A stretch of DNA of 64,000 bases from Gloeothece verrucosa PCC 7822 (GCF_000147335.1 NC_014533.1:496001-560000), one strand, 5' to 3'. Positions 17,678 to 27,685 are shown, counted from the first letter of the stretch. A program made the numbers and translations. The notes: generated by a model not told the origin, from the letters alone.

Positions 17678-19087
17678 ATGCTATCTTCAAAAAAATTCCT
17701 GCTATCAAGTTTATTTTTAACTCCATCTCTGCTTGTTTTGAGTGCTTTTTCTTCTTCAGCTTCTGCCGTTGAATTAGTCGGACGTGCCGTTTTAAATGCA
17801 GATACTTTTGCGCCAGGGCCAACTTCTGGTCAATTAATTACTGCCTCAAATGGTCGCATTCCTCCCTTTATCAATCAGCAACCCATTCAGGGATTTTCGG
17901 CTGTTTTACCCGGCCCCAAGGAGGGAACTTATTTAGTCATGGTAGATAATGGATTTGGCTCAAAACCCACTTCACCAGACAGTTTATTAAGATTTTATGC
18001 GGTTGAACCCGATTTTACTACCGGTCAAGTTTTTCCCGTAAATTTACAAACTGGAGAGAGATTAAATAGTTTTAGTCAAGAAAGTTGGTTTCAACTAAAC
18101 GACCAAAATCATCAAGCGGGTTTTCCTATTGTAGCAGACCAAACGAATTATCCTGGAAGCAATATTCCTGTAGATTCTAATCTTAAATCTAATCGTTGGC
18201 TAACTGGCGCAGACTTTGATATAGAATCCTTCCGTAAAGTCAGTGATGGAACTTATTGGTTCGGGGATGAATTCGGCCCTTTTTTACTTCATGTATCCGC
18301 CAATGGAACCTTATTAGAAAAGCCAATTTCTCTGCCGAATTTTTTAGGGTTAGGGAATAATTCGTTAGTTCAGTCCCCCAGTAATCCCAATACCACAACC
18401 CCTAATTTACCTAATTCTAAAGGGTTTGAAGGCATGGCATTAAACACCAATGGGACTAAACTTTATGCTATGTTGGAAGGTCCTTTAAATAATGATCAAA
18501 ATAGAAATCGCTTGTTGATTAATGAGTTCGATTTAGCCACTAAGCAATATACCGGCAATGTCTTTGCTTATCGTATGGAAAATACAGTTGAAAGTGGTCA
18601 AGCGATTGGAGATTTAACGGCTATTAACGATCATGAATTTTTGGTTATAGAAAGGGATAGTAAACAAGGAGACCCCAATAATCCAGCTTTTACCACTCCG
18701 GCTCAGTTTAAACGGATTTATAAAATTGACATTAGTCAAGTGGATAGTCAAGGATTTGTCAAAAAAAATTTATTAGTAGACTTGCTAAATATTCCTGACC
18801 CTAATAATCTTGGCGGCAATGGAACAACTAACGGAGTCTTTACTTTTCCTTTTGTGACTATAGAGGATGTTTTAATTGTTGATCATCAAACTTTGTTAGT
18901 GATTAATGATAATAATTATCCTTTTAGTGTCGGCCGCACACCGGGTCAACCCGATAATAACGAGTTTATCCTAGTTAAATTGGATCAACCTTTAACATCT
19001 GTTCCTGAACCTTCAACTGTTGGAGGCGGCATTTTAGCACTCGTTATGGGTGGTTTCTTCCGAAGAAAAAAGCAGCAATCTAATTAA
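17678..19087 (+). CDS. Phytase/esterase-like secreted protein with PEP-CTERM
   Basis: 469 aa from the ATG at 17678 (a TTG two codons upstream is less likely). Signal peptide (SSLFLTPSLLVLSAFSSSASA). The core matches 'esterase-like activity of phytase' (PF13449) proteins: GFSAVLPGPKEGTYLVMVDNGFG, WLTGADFDIESFRKVSDGTYWFGDEFGPFLL, SKGFEGMAL, LVIERDSKQGD and IEDVLIVDHQTLLVINDNN. It ends in a PEP-CTERM signal (VPEPSTVGGGILALVMGGFFRRKK) nearly identical to that of the alkaline phosphatase before it. Probably hydrolyses phosphate esters such as phytate-like compounds outside the cytoplasm; activity is inferred from family and neighbours. Confidence 0.8.
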   Translation: MLSSKKFLLSSLFLTPSLLVLSAFSSSASAVELVGRAVLNADTFAPGPTSGQLITASNGRIPPFINQQPIQGFSAVLPGPKEGTYLVMVDNGFGSKPTSPDSLLRFYAVEPDFTTGQVFPVNLQTGERLNSFSQESWFQLNDQNHQAGFPIVADQTNYPGSNIPVDSNLKSNRWLTGADFDIESFRKVSDGTYWFGDEFGPFLLHVSANGTLLEKPISLPNFLGLGNNSLVQSPSNPNTTTPNLPNSKGFEGMALNTNGTKLYAMLEGPLNNDQNRNRLLINEFDLATKQYTGNVFAYRMENTVESGQAIGDLTAINDHEFLVIERDSKQGDPNNPAFTTPAQFKRIYKIDISQVDSQGFVKKNLLVDLLNIPDPNNLGGNGTTNGVFTFPFVTIEDVLIVDHQTLLVINDNNYPFSVGRTPGQPDNNEFILVKLDQPLTSVPEPSTVGGGILALVMGGFFRRKKQQSN

Positions 19088-19199
19088 AAAAAATGCGGGA
19101 ATAAGCTGAAAAATTTTGACAGTATTCCCGTTTTTTGAAAGGCTAAAGCAAGCAAACTTTCATAAAAATTTAACAAAAATTAAAACTCACAAGGAAAAA

Positions 19200-21596
19200 A
19201 TGTTACGTATTTCTACTTATGCACCTTTAACAGCTTTGCTCGGATTGGGATTTTTTGCTCCCGCTAGTTATGCTGCTTTACTAGGACAATATACGTTTAA
19301 TAGTGACAGTTTAGCCGCTAGTAACGTAGCTAATAATGTAAGCTTTAGTAATTTTGGTACAGGTTCAGGTGTAACTAATCCGAGTACAAATCCTACAGGT
19401 TTTGCTACAGGTAATCCCACGCCTGCTATTATTCGTAGTAGTTGGAGCAGTGGTTTTACTGCCAATGATTACTTTAACTTTACTGTAACTCTTACTAATA
19501 ATAACATCCTTAATTTATCCAACTTAACCTTTAATAATCAACGCTCTAATACAGGGCCCAATCAAATAGAAATCCGCTCAAGCTTAGATAATTATGCGAC
19601 AGTAATCGCTAGTTCCAGTTCAGTTTCCACAAATATTAATTCTGCTTCTCTAAGCTTCAACTTAGCCGCATTGAGCAATATTTCTCAACCTTTAGATTTA
19701 AGAATATATGCTTATGGTGCAAGCAGTTCAGCCGGAACATTACGCTTAGATAACGTTCAACTCAATGGCGATGTTTCTGGAGCAGCAATTCCAACCCTGC
19801 CCATTTACGAAATTCAAGGAACCGGTAATAGCAGTTCTTATGTAGGCCAAACGATAAAAACTCAAGGGGTAGTGGTTGGTAGCTTTCTCGGGGCCAATCA
19901 ACTCAATGGTTTCTTTATTCAAGATAATAGCGGTAATAATAATCCCAGCACAAGCGGCGCTTCCAATGGGATTTTTGTTTCTGCACCAACGCTTACGAAT
20001 CTAGATCTAGGAACTTTAGTAGAGGTGGTGGGTTCCGTTTCTGAAAATTTTAACAGAACACAGCTTACTCTTACTAATCCTCTTAATATTTTAGGGACAG
20101 GAGTTTCAGTCGCTCCTACTCAAGTGACTTTGCCGGTTGCGAGTTCCGATTATTTAGAACGTTATGAAGGAATGTCTGTAACCTTACCTCAAACCTTAAC
20201 GGTAACTAATAATTTTACCCTAGGACGTTATGGGGAACTAGGCTTATCTTCCGGACGACTGTACCAACCCACACAAATTGCTACTCCCGGTGCGGCAGCT
20301 AATGCTGTTCAAGCGGCAAACAATCTTAACTTGCTGGTTTTAGATGATGGTAGCAACCGACAAAATCCTGATCCCATTGCTTATCCGTCTCCTGTGCCTC
20401 CGGGATTAACCGCTAATAATACTTTAAGAACGGGGGAAACCACCACAGGCGTTACAGGTATTCTAGATTATGGTTTTAGCACTTATCGTATTCAACCAAC
20501 GCTAACCCCCAGTTTTAATCAAGCTGCAAACCCTCGTCCTCAAACCCCGGCAGAAGTTGGGGGAGATATTAAGATAGGCGATTTTAACCTAGAAAATTAT
20601 TTTACGACTTTAGGGTCAAGAGGGGCGCAAACTGAATTTGAATTTCAACGCCAGCAAGATAAATTAGTAAGTGCGATTTTAGGTCTTAACGCAGATGTTT
20701 TAGGCCTCGAAGAGGTTCAAAATAATGGTTATGGGCCAAACAGTGCTATTGCTAGTCTTGTGGACGCGCTCAACACGGTGGCCGGAGCCGGAACATACGC
20801 TTATATTAATCCAGGTGTTGCTCAATTAGGAACTGATCAAATCGCTGTAGGACTTCTTTATAAACCTAGTCGAGTCAACCCTGTGGGTAATGCGGCTATT
20901 CTCGATACTGGTATTTTCAATCCAACTATTAACCGTCCTGCTTTAGCGCAAACCTTTAAAGGTTTATTGGACAGCGAGCAATTTACCATTGCTGTTAGCC
21001 ACTTTAAGTCTAAAGGAGGTACGGCGAGTGCGGCAGGTTCTTGTACGGCGGCTCAAAATGCTGATCAAGGAGACGGACAAGGCGCTTTTAATTGTACTCG
21101 TACTCTTCAAGCTATTCAATTAAGCCAATGGTTAGCTACTAACCCTACTAATAGCAAGACTAATTATCAAATAATTTTGGGAGATTTGAATTCCTACGCT
21201 AAGGAAGACCCCATTACTACCATCGAGTCCGCAGGTTATATCAACCTAGATAAACAATTTGGTGGCAACAATACTTATTCTTATCAATTTCAAGGGCAGT
21301 TTGGTACATTAGATTACGGCTTTAGTAGTGCTAGTCTATTGCCTTTCGTGACGGGTGCAACACCTTGGCATATTAACTCAGATGAACCTGATGTTTTAGG
21401 ATACAGCACCGCCTTTAAATCTCCCAGTCAAATTGATAGCATTTATTCTCCCGACGCTTTCGCTTCTTCGGACCATGATCCTTTATTAATTGGCTTGAAT
21501 TTTAGAGCCGTTCCTGAACCTTTGACTTTATTGGGAGCGGCAACCGCTTCTTTATTTGGTGTTTGGTTTAAACGTAGTACAAAATCGAAGCAGTAA
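19200..21596 (+). CDS. NucH/ExeM-type extracellular nuclease with PEP-CTERM
   Basis: 798 aa from the ATG at 19200 (AAGG 6 bases upstream). Signal peptide to about residue 25 (APASYAA). Domains: an N-terminal beta-rich region of about 170 aa, an OB-fold region typical of YhcR/NucH nucleases (YEIQGTGNSSSYVGQTIKTQGVV, about 200-310), then an EEP nuclease domain from about 460 (IKIGDFNLENYFTT, LGLEEVQNN, SHFKSKGG, ILGDLNSY, SSDHDPLLIG) with its Glu, Asn, Asp and His catalytic residues in place. C-terminal PEP-CTERM (VPEPLTLLGAATASLFGVWFKR). Degrades extracellular DNA/RNA, which would feed nucleotides to the phosphatase encoded upstream. Confidence 0.87.
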   Translation: MLRISTYAPLTALLGLGFFAPASYAALLGQYTFNSDSLAASNVANNVSFSNFGTGSGVTNPSTNPTGFATGNPTPAIIRSSWSSGFTANDYFNFTVTLTNNNILNLSNLTFNNQRSNTGPNQIEIRSSLDNYATVIASSSSVSTNINSASLSFNLAALSNISQPLDLRIYAYGASSSAGTLRLDNVQLNGDVSGAAIPTLPIYEIQGTGNSSSYVGQTIKTQGVVVGSFLGANQLNGFFIQDNSGNNNPSTSGASNGIFVSAPTLTNLDLGTLVEVVGSVSENFNRTQLTLTNPLNILGTGVSVAPTQVTLPVASSDYLERYEGMSVTLPQTLTVTNNFTLGRYGELGLSSGRLYQPTQIATPGAAANAVQAANNLNLLVLDDGSNRQNPDPIAYPSPVPPGLTANNTLRTGETTTGVTGILDYGFSTYRIQPTLTPSFNQAANPRPQTPAEVGGDIKIGDFNLENYFTTLGSRGAQTEFEFQRQQDKLVSAILGLNADVLGLEEVQNNGYGPNSAIASLVDALNTVAGAGTYAYINPGVAQLGTDQIAVGLLYKPSRVNPVGNAAILDTGIFNPTINRPALAQTFKGLLDSEQFTIAVSHFKSKGGTASAAGSCTAAQNADQGDGQGAFNCTRTLQAIQLSQWLATNPTNSKTNYQIILGDLNSYAKEDPITTIESAGYINLDKQFGGNNTYSYQFQGQFGTLDYGFSSASLLPFVTGATPWHINSDEPDVLGYSTAFKSPSQIDSIYSPDAFASSDHDPLLIGLNFRAVPEPLTLLGAATASLFGVWFKRSTKSKQ

Positions 21597-21635
21597 TGGC
21601 GTTTTTTTTCTTAGGACTTACGCACCATTTTCTGA

Positions 21636-24600
21636 CTAAATTTTAAAAGTTTCTAGCGGCTGAGGTTTGCCATATAAATAACCTTGGTAAAAATGACAGC
21701 CGCGCTTTTTCAAAAAATTCGCTTGTTCAATGGTTTCTACTCCTTCAGCTACCACCGTTAAATTAAAATGACGAGCCACCGCTAGAATTGCTTCTATTAA
21801 AGGGGCATGATTAGAATAGTTCCCGATATCCTGTACAAAATTTTTATCAATTTTAATTTCATTTAGGGGCAAACGCTTGAGGTAAGCTAAAGATGAATAG
21901 CCTGTCCCAAAATCATCTAAAGATAAATTAATTCCTAGATCTTGTAATTTAGACATGACCGAGCTAACATAATCTACATCTTGAATAATTAATCTTTCTG
22001 TTATTTCTAAGGTTAAACTGTTAGCTTGTACTGCTGTAATATTTATAATTTGTTTGAGATTAGAGACAAACTCTGCTTGAGATAACTGACGTGGGCTAAT
22101 GTTAACCGATAAGTGGAAATCGGGATTTTTTGCCTGAAAATCTGCCAGAAAAAAACAGGCTTGTTGTAAAACCCATTCTCCAATACTAATAATTAAGCCT
22201 GTATCTTCCGCTAAAGGAATAAAAGCACAAGGAGGCACTAAACCTAAGCTTGGATGTTGCCAACGTAACAGCACTTCAGCGCCCACTATTCGCTCATTGA
22301 TGTCTACCTGTGGCTGCAAATAAAGCCGAAATTCTTGACGTTCTAGAGCGCGGCGTAACTCTTTTTCGAGAGTAAAACGAGATTCAACCTGAACTAACAT
22401 GGTTGTATCAAAAAAGCAGACACCATTTCTTCCCTTCTCCTTGACTTGATACATGGCGGTATCAGCTTCTTTTAACAGATCACTGACGGTTTCATTAGCT
22501 TTAGGAAAAATGGTAATTCCAATACTTGCACTAATGATGAATTCTTCATGTTGGAAAACAAAGGGTGTAGATAATTTTTGGCGTACTTTTTCCGCTACTT
22601 CGCGGCTTAAATGAGCGGCTGTTGTTGGCTCATGGTGTAGTTGTGGTAATAATACTACAAACTCATCACCACCAAGACGCGCTACTGTATCTGACTTGCG
22701 AACAGACTGCTTTAAACGTTTAGCGACTTCTATGAGCAAATGATCACCGGCATCATGTCCACGAGCATCATTTAAAGTTTTAAACTGATCTAAATCAATA
22801 AATAGAATTGCACCATATTCTCCCTTACTTCGTGCTACAGATAAAGCACTCTCAAGATGTTCTAAAAATAAACGACGATTGGCTAAACTGGTTAGTGGAT
22901 CGTAATAAGCAAGATGTTTAATTTTTGCCTCGCTTTGCTTATGCCCCGTAATATCAGTATGAGTTCCTAATAAACGTATGGGCTGGTGTTGGGCATCCCA
23001 TTGTACAATTTTGCCCACAGACATTATCCATTTCCAGTTTCCTGTAGCAGTTTTTTGCCGAAATTCTAGGTTATGTTGGCTAATTTTTCCGTTTAAATAA
23101 GCTTCATACATAGCCATAATTTTTTCTCGGTCATCTTCATGAGTTCGTTCTATTAAAGAAGAAAAAGTTTCTTGAAATTTTTCAGGATTATAATCAAGTA
23201 TGAGGGCATATTCCGGGGAAACTGTGGCCTGATTTGTAAGCAAATCGAAATCAAATATTCCTTGGTTAGCGGCTTCTAAAGCGAGACGCAATCGCTCTGC
23301 CATTTTTTTTAGTTCTGCTGTACGAAGTTGAATTTGCTGTTCTAATTGAGTTCTGCGATGGGTTAAAGTAACCACTACATTTGTTAGCACTCCTGTGAGC
23401 AAAATTCCTACTGTTGCGGCTATAATGCCTGTATACTTCAAATCAGTTTTAACAAATGCAGGCCCGGGTTCAGCAAATATTCCATAAGCTTTATCAGCCA
23501 GAAATAAGGGATAAATTAAAGAAAAATTGTTTTTTGGTTCTTTTAATAAAGTTTTAATTAACGCTGGTGATTCATAATAGCGTTGATGGGATTTAACTAA
23601 CCATTGTATAGGCTGATTGATTTGAATTTCAAGCCAATTTAGATACACAGAAGTCTGTTCTTCTCCCGATGGCGTTATGGTTTGTTGAACGAATGGTTTT
23701 AAAGGCAACACAGCTATAACAAAACCTTTTATAGATGAGGAAAATAAACTTTTATTATTTTGATTTTTTCTGATTTTTTCTCTGTCGAATACAGGATAAT
23801 AAATGACAATTTCTTTTGCATTTTCTGTTTGATTTTGTCGCCTTAAAAATTCTGTAACAGTGGGTAATCCCGTTTGAATTGTTTCTGCTAGTGATGCTGA
23901 GGAAAAAGAGGCTAAATCATAACCAAAAATTGCTTTATTTGTTTCATTCGGTTCTACATAAAATATAGGATCAAATTCTTGCTGATTTAATGATGAAGCT
24001 TTTTGACCTGGTGCATCTTTTTGAAAAATAGAGAAATTAGTTAAGCCTTCTAACTGAGCTTCAGACTCAAATTTTTCTTTTTCTGTAACAGCAACACGAG
24101 GAACCCAGGCCCAGGCTTTTACGATATTTTTATCAACTAAAGAAGCTGTATAATAGTTAAATTCTGGCAGACTCACCCATTTACTACTTTCAAAAAATCG
24201 TGCTAAAGAAGATAAATTATTTTCGACTTTTTTTAACTCATAAACTACTTTAGAAGCTTTGGCTTCAGCAATTTGTGTAAATAATGATTGACGAGCATAA
24301 AATTCACTCTTGGTAACCAGCCAAGTCATGGTTATAGTAAAAACTAAACCACACATCACACTCACATAAATTTCGATGTGTCTTAATTTTTTTTGGTAAT
24401 AGGGGGTTAATTTTTCCCGTTTTTTTAGGATTAGTGCTATGAGTGACAACATGGCCAACACTATTGCCATAAATATTTCAGGTAAAAGTTTAAGACGATT
24501 AATTTGTTTTTGCCATTCAGCAACTTCAACATCCATCGCCACTAACATTAAAACTTTCCCTGAGTCCGAGGCGATTACTGGAGCGTAAGCTGTGATAAAT

Positions 24601-25094
24601 TGACCGTATTCGTCTTTATAAGGCCCCACTGTTCCTGCTTGTGATGAGTGCAAAGCGGCTTGTAATTGGGTAGGCGGCTGCTGGTAAATGGTTCCAGGGG
24701 GGGAAGCTAAAGGATCTTTTTCTAAAAGACTTTCCGGACCAAAAACAATTTGGTTATTTTTGATGGCCATACTATATATACTTCTATAGCCAAAAGACTG
24801 ACTATAAGCCATCATTTGACCCCGCAGTCTTAAAAACTGTGAGTTAGTTTTATCTTTATCTGTAAACGATAAGGATTCTATTTGTTCTGGAGCAATCATT
24901 TGGGCTATGGCCTTAACTTGCAGAAGCAATTCTTGACGTAGCTGTAGATTTTCTATTTGCTCTAACCAAATTATTATAGAAATTCCTGTACCTAAAACTA
25001 TTAGCAATACTAGAGGTAATAGCCAAGAATACCATTGAATTTTTTTAGATTTTTTTCCGAGACGAGGTTTTGGGTTTTCGCCTTTTTTATTCAT
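21636..25094 (-). CDS. CHASE-PAS-GGDEF-EAL cyclic-di-GMP signalling protein
   Basis: 1152 aa membrane sensor. TM near residues 20-42, an extracytoplasmic Cache-like region to about 200, two TMs at about 205-262, a CHASE domain at about 290-480 (VKAWAWVPRVAVTEKEKFE, FYVEPNETNKAIFGYDL), another TM near 560, a coiled coil, a PAS domain with PAC (600-710), GGDEF at about 720-885 with an intact GGDEF signature (about 806) and EAL from about 900 (AEVLLRWQHPSLG, DDFGTGYSSL, EGVETIEQ). Both catalytic signatures look usable, so it could make and degrade c-di-GMP. It converges on the nuclease gene, with 39 bp between the stops and no clear terminator. Confidence 0.9.
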   Translation of the reverse strand: MNKKGENPKPRLGKKSKKIQWYSWLLPLVLLIVLGTGISIIIWLEQIENLQLRQELLLQVKAIAQMIAPEQIESLSFTDKDKTNSQFLRLRGQMMAYSQSFGYRSIYSMAIKNNQIVFGPESLLEKDPLASPPGTIYQQPPTQLQAALHSSQAGTVGPYKDEYGQFITAYAPVIASDSGKVLMLVAMDVEVAEWQKQINRLKLLPEIFMAIVLAMLSLIALILKKREKLTPYYQKKLRHIEIYVSVMCGLVFTITMTWLVTKSEFYARQSLFTQIAEAKASKVVYELKKVENNLSSLARFFESSKWVSLPEFNYYTASLVDKNIVKAWAWVPRVAVTEKEKFESEAQLEGLTNFSIFQKDAPGQKASSLNQQEFDPIFYVEPNETNKAIFGYDLASFSSASLAETIQTGLPTVTEFLRRQNQTENAKEIVIYYPVFDREKIRKNQNNKSLFSSSIKGFVIAVLPLKPFVQQTITPSGEEQTSVYLNWLEIQINQPIQWLVKSHQRYYESPALIKTLLKEPKNNFSLIYPLFLADKAYGIFAEPGPAFVKTDLKYTGIIAATVGILLTGVLTNVVVTLTHRRTQLEQQIQLRTAELKKMAERLRLALEAANQGIFDFDLLTNQATVSPEYALILDYNPEKFQETFSSLIERTHEDDREKIMAMYEAYLNGKISQHNLEFRQKTATGNWKWIMSVGKIVQWDAQHQPIRLLGTHTDITGHKQSEAKIKHLAYYDPLTSLANRRLFLEHLESALSVARSKGEYGAILFIDLDQFKTLNDARGHDAGDHLLIEVAKRLKQSVRKSDTVARLGGDEFVVLLPQLHHEPTTAAHLSREVAEKVRQKLSTPFVFQHEEFIISASIGITIFPKANETVSDLLKEADTAMYQVKEKGRNGVCFFDTTMLVQVESRFTLEKELRRALERQEFRLYLQPQVDINERIVGAEVLLRWQHPSLGLVPPCAFIPLAEDTGLIISIGEWVLQQACFFLADFQAKNPDFHLSVNISPRQLSQAEFVSNLKQIINITAVQANSLTLEITERLIIQDVDYVSSVMSKLQDLGINLSLDDFGTGYSSLAYLKRLPLNEIKIDKNFVQDIGNYSNHAPLIEAILAVARHFNLTVVAEGVETIEQANFLKKRGCHFYQGYLYGKPQPLETFKI

Positions 25095-25786
25095 GTTTTT
25101 TGGCTTTCTATTTTTGTTTACACCTTCTATTACTTAATATTTATTATTTCTGCTCGATAGCCTATGCTTTTTTCTTCTTTTAACGGTAATGACTGGGCTG
25201 GTCAAATTTTAAAAGTAAGCAGTGGGAAGCTCAGTCAGGTTTGCCTGTTCCCCCATCTAAGTGAACTGCCCCGAAATTTGGCAACAAGCTGGCTGGAGGG
25301 TAATAGGGCACGATTGTCCGCCTTTGACAATTGTTGCACATACTACTTTATTTATGCTCCATGTATTGAATCCGTAATTTCACTTGCTCGATGTCATCGG
25401 GAAAAGTCAAAATCTATTGTTAACTTTTTGGCTTTGATTTAACCTCTTTCTAACCTTGTATAATTATTATGCCCTTTTTATAGTGGCATATTGCGATCCG
25501 GTTTTTGAAACTGCAAATTTAATAATTAGTAATGAATTTAGGCTGAAATGTTGAGTTAAAATTTATGATAACCTTCCGCGAATTGGGGAGAAAACATCAA
25601 TTTATCTAACTAATTAGTCTCGTTACTAAGTACCTGGGCAAAAATAAAGTGGCTCTCCCGTAGTTGTGGTGATAAAAAAAGCTTATAAATTATAGGGTGG
25701 GTTACGGCGCGGCTCAAAAGTAAACTTAACTGTATTACCAAAAAGTGATATATTAATTCTAGTCTCAACTCTTTAATTGTTTTCTC
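25095..25786. other. Spacer with R1 and R3 ends
   Basis: A 92-codon plus-strand frame (25164-25442) shows no family features and is not accepted. At 25627-25650 lies an R1 left end (TAAGTACCTGGGCA), directly abutting an R3/ISL3-type end at 25651 (GGCTCTCCCGTAGTTG) that runs to about 25720 and then ends in AGTAAACTTAACTG, an R1-like motif. The promoter of the methyltransferase must lie in the last ~70 bases. Confidence 0.45.
25651..25720. repeat. Repeat R3, rearranged partial copy
   Basis: Left R3 end followed after TAGGGTGGGTTA by CGGCGCGGCTCAAAA, which is the complement of the opposite arm of R3 (TTTTGAG..CGCGCCGTAAC). The element has therefore recombined between its inverted arms and lost its middle and right end. 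Confidence 0.55.
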
Positions 25787-26743
25787 ATGATGTCGGATAA
25801 GCTTAAACCCGACTGGGCTGGTGAAGACTTCATCTCTCGCTTTGTTAATTTGATGATTCAAACCAAGCCGGTTTATCGTCTGATGAAACACCAAGCTCGG
25901 CAAGTCATTATTAATACTGCCAAAAAAAATGGCATTGATTGGCAAGAAATCTGCCAAAATTTAGAAAAATCGGTCACAAAAGGGTTATTAGCCGAAATGA
26001 CTAACCCTAATATCACTTATCCCGATTATTATCTCGTTCCCTTTCATGCCTATGACGAGGGGAATCTATGTTGGCAAGCCGCTTTAGAAGCCATTCCGGC
26101 CACGCAATCTTTAGGCATTCGGGTATGGAAAGGGGAGAAATTGTCTTGGGAAGTAGCACAAGCTCGTTTACGCTCAAGTTTTCATCAGGTCTTAGGGCGT
26201 TACAGTTCTCCTATCGTTAGGGACATTTTAGATTTAGGTTGTTCTGTAGGTATTTCCACAAAAGAACTTCATCGTTACTACTTAAAACGGCAAGACCCTC
26301 ATCCTCTACAAACTCGAGGACTAGATTTATCTCCTTATATGTTAGCGGTTGCCCAAGTAACCGACGAAAAGGAAGAAATTGCTCAATGGGTTCATGGTTT
26401 AGCTGAAAAAACCGATTTTCCCGATAATTCCTTTGATGTTATTACCCTGCAATTTGTTCTTCATGAATTGCCGCGTCATGCTAGTTTAGCTATCTTTACA
26501 GAAGTAAAGCGCCTTTTACGTCCTGGGGGAGTTTTTGGCATGATTGATAATAATCCACGCTCAAAAGTCATTCAAAATCTTCCACCAGCCCTATTTATGT
26601 TGATGAAAAGTACAGAACCCTGGAGTGATGATTATTATACCTTTAATGTAGAACAATCCCTCATAGAGTTAGGCTTTGACTATCAAACTACTGTTGAAAG
26701 CGATCCTCGTCATCGCACTATCGTAGCCACTAAGCCATTATAG
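25787..26743 (+). CDS. Class I SAM-dependent methyltransferase
   Basis: 318 aa; start ATG at 25787 or the adjacent ATG at 25790. The Rossmann core begins at about residue 145: motif I ILDLGCSVGIST, acidic end of strand 2 in RGLDLSPYMLAVAQV, motif II/III region DNSFDVITLQFVLHELP and LLRPGGVFGMID. A ~140-residue helical N-terminal extension precedes it. The substrate is unknown; proteins of this layout are often annotated as UbiE/type 11 methyltransferases. It is the only intact gene between inversely oriented ISL3-type ends at 25651 and 28612. Confidence 0.8.
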   Translation: MMSDKLKPDWAGEDFISRFVNLMIQTKPVYRLMKHQARQVIINTAKKNGIDWQEICQNLEKSVTKGLLAEMTNPNITYPDYYLVPFHAYDEGNLCWQAALEAIPATQSLGIRVWKGEKLSWEVAQARLRSSFHQVLGRYSSPIVRDILDLGCSVGISTKELHRYYLKRQDPHPLQTRGLDLSPYMLAVAQVTDEKEEIAQWVHGLAEKTDFPDNSFDVITLQFVLHELPRHASLAIFTEVKRLLRPGGVFGMIDNNPRSKVIQNLPPALFMLMKSTEPWSDDYYTFNVEQSLIELGFDYQTTVESDPRHRTIVATKPL

Positions 26744-26848
26744 CCAATGTTTACTTAGGGTTTTGTCCGTCGCTCGCCGACTTAAAACCCTACCCAAAAT
26801 GCAGAGATGATCGAAGTTTTAGTTATTTTTAGAAAACACTACAAAATT

Positions 26849-27090
26849 GGCTCTTCCGTCCTTATGGTGATCAGAAAAGTTTATAATTCGTAGGGTGGGT
26901 TAGGCGTGTTGATGATTTTCATGAAAAATAGATAAGTTTTGAGTCGCGCCGTAACCCACCTAGGACTTACGCACCGTAACCAAATTATTAGGGTTTGAGA
27001 TTGTCCACGATCCTTCGCAAGGCTCAGGATGACATAAAATCGTTGTTTTTAATCGAGAGTGCGTAACTCCTACCACCAAATACAATAAGG
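26849..27090. repeat. Repeat R3 copy interrupted by R2
   Basis: R3 left end GGCTCTTCCGTCC at 26849 runs to ..GTAACCCACC at 26960, is split by an R2 element (26961-27072) and resumes with CCACCAAATACAATA. That continuation matches the uninterrupted R3 copy at about 40770-40780. The R3 right terminus is lost. Confidence 0.75.
26961..27072. repeat. Repeat R2 inserted inside R3, with target duplication
   Basis: TAGGACTTACGCACC ... GAGTGCGTAACTCCTA, flanked by CCACC on both sides (26956-26960 and 27073-27077). The interior contains ATGACATAAAATCGTTG as in the 40798-40911 copy. Confidence 0.85.
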
Positions 27091-27109
27091 TTTTAAATAA
27101 ATCTGTTTC

Positions 27110-27358
27110 TTAAATTTAGGTAAACAGGTAGCCAAATATTCTACAGACTATCGACTAGATAGCACTTTGGATGAGGCGATAATAACGTTAAAAACTTTTT
27201 TGGAGCGCAAAGACTTTATTATTCTGTCTGCCCTAGAAAAGGTTAAATACGGGAAAATCTACACAGAAATTTATGGGATTGTAGCCGGTGATACAATTGA
27301 AGGACTACAACATATTGAGAAAAAGTTACAGAGTCAAGGGTTGCATGACCTCAGCTAA
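27110..27358 (+). pseudogene. C-terminal fragment of an unrecognised protein
   Basis: The open frame runs from just after a stop near 27105 to 27358 and reads GKQVAKYSTDYRLDSTLDEAI.. and then a helical, charged stretch (KVKYGKIYTEIYGIVAG..IEKKLQSQG). It has no good start codon except a TTG at 27167 in the middle of an evidently continuous protein, and begins soon after the R3/R2 debris. Probably the tail of a gene cut by repeat insertion; family not recognised. Confidence 0.4.
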
Positions 27359-27576
27359 ACAATGGGATTTAGATCTGTCTTAAGAGAAAGGAACAAACTC
27401 TTTTTTGTTTTTAATATTTATCTATAGCAGTTCTCTGTAAAAAATAATTTAAGAATTTTTACCTTAAGAGCATCCTAGATTTCCTATTCTTAAGGGAATT
27501 TCTTTCAAACTCAACAATTAAAAACCCTTTGCGGAAAAGGATATTCTTCACGCTCCCCTTAGCACCGTGAGAGGCT

Positions 27577-27627
27577 AAGTACCTGGACAAAAATAAAGTT
27601 AACTGGGGTCGGGAACGCGTTCCCGAC
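27577..27627. repeat. R1 left end plus 20-bp perfect palindrome
   Basis: TAAGTACCTGGACA and AAAATAAAGTTAACTGGG (R1 left half) are followed at 27608-27627 by the perfect palindrome GTCGGGAACGCGTTCCCGAC and then a GTCGGGT triplet repeat (GGTGTCGGGTGTCGGGTGTGG). The R1 right end is missing; transposase-like coding sequence starts about 60 bp later. Confidence 0.6.
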
Positions 27628-27685
27628 TGTGAGGTTAGGGTGTCGGGTGTCGGGTGTGGGGTAATTGTAGCCATTTTACAATTCT

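Noticed and set aside
25164..25442. 92-codon plus-strand ORF upstream of the methyltransferase
   Set aside because: No ribosome site, signal or family pattern; odd composition with clustered Cys and Arg; probably chance or antisense debris.
27459..27674. Minus-strand ORF with HGAKGSVKNILFRKGF and then basic residues
   Set aside because: Its first third is repeat and palindrome sequence (R1, GTCGGGT units), so the apparent start is not natural; at best a fragment of an unknown gene.
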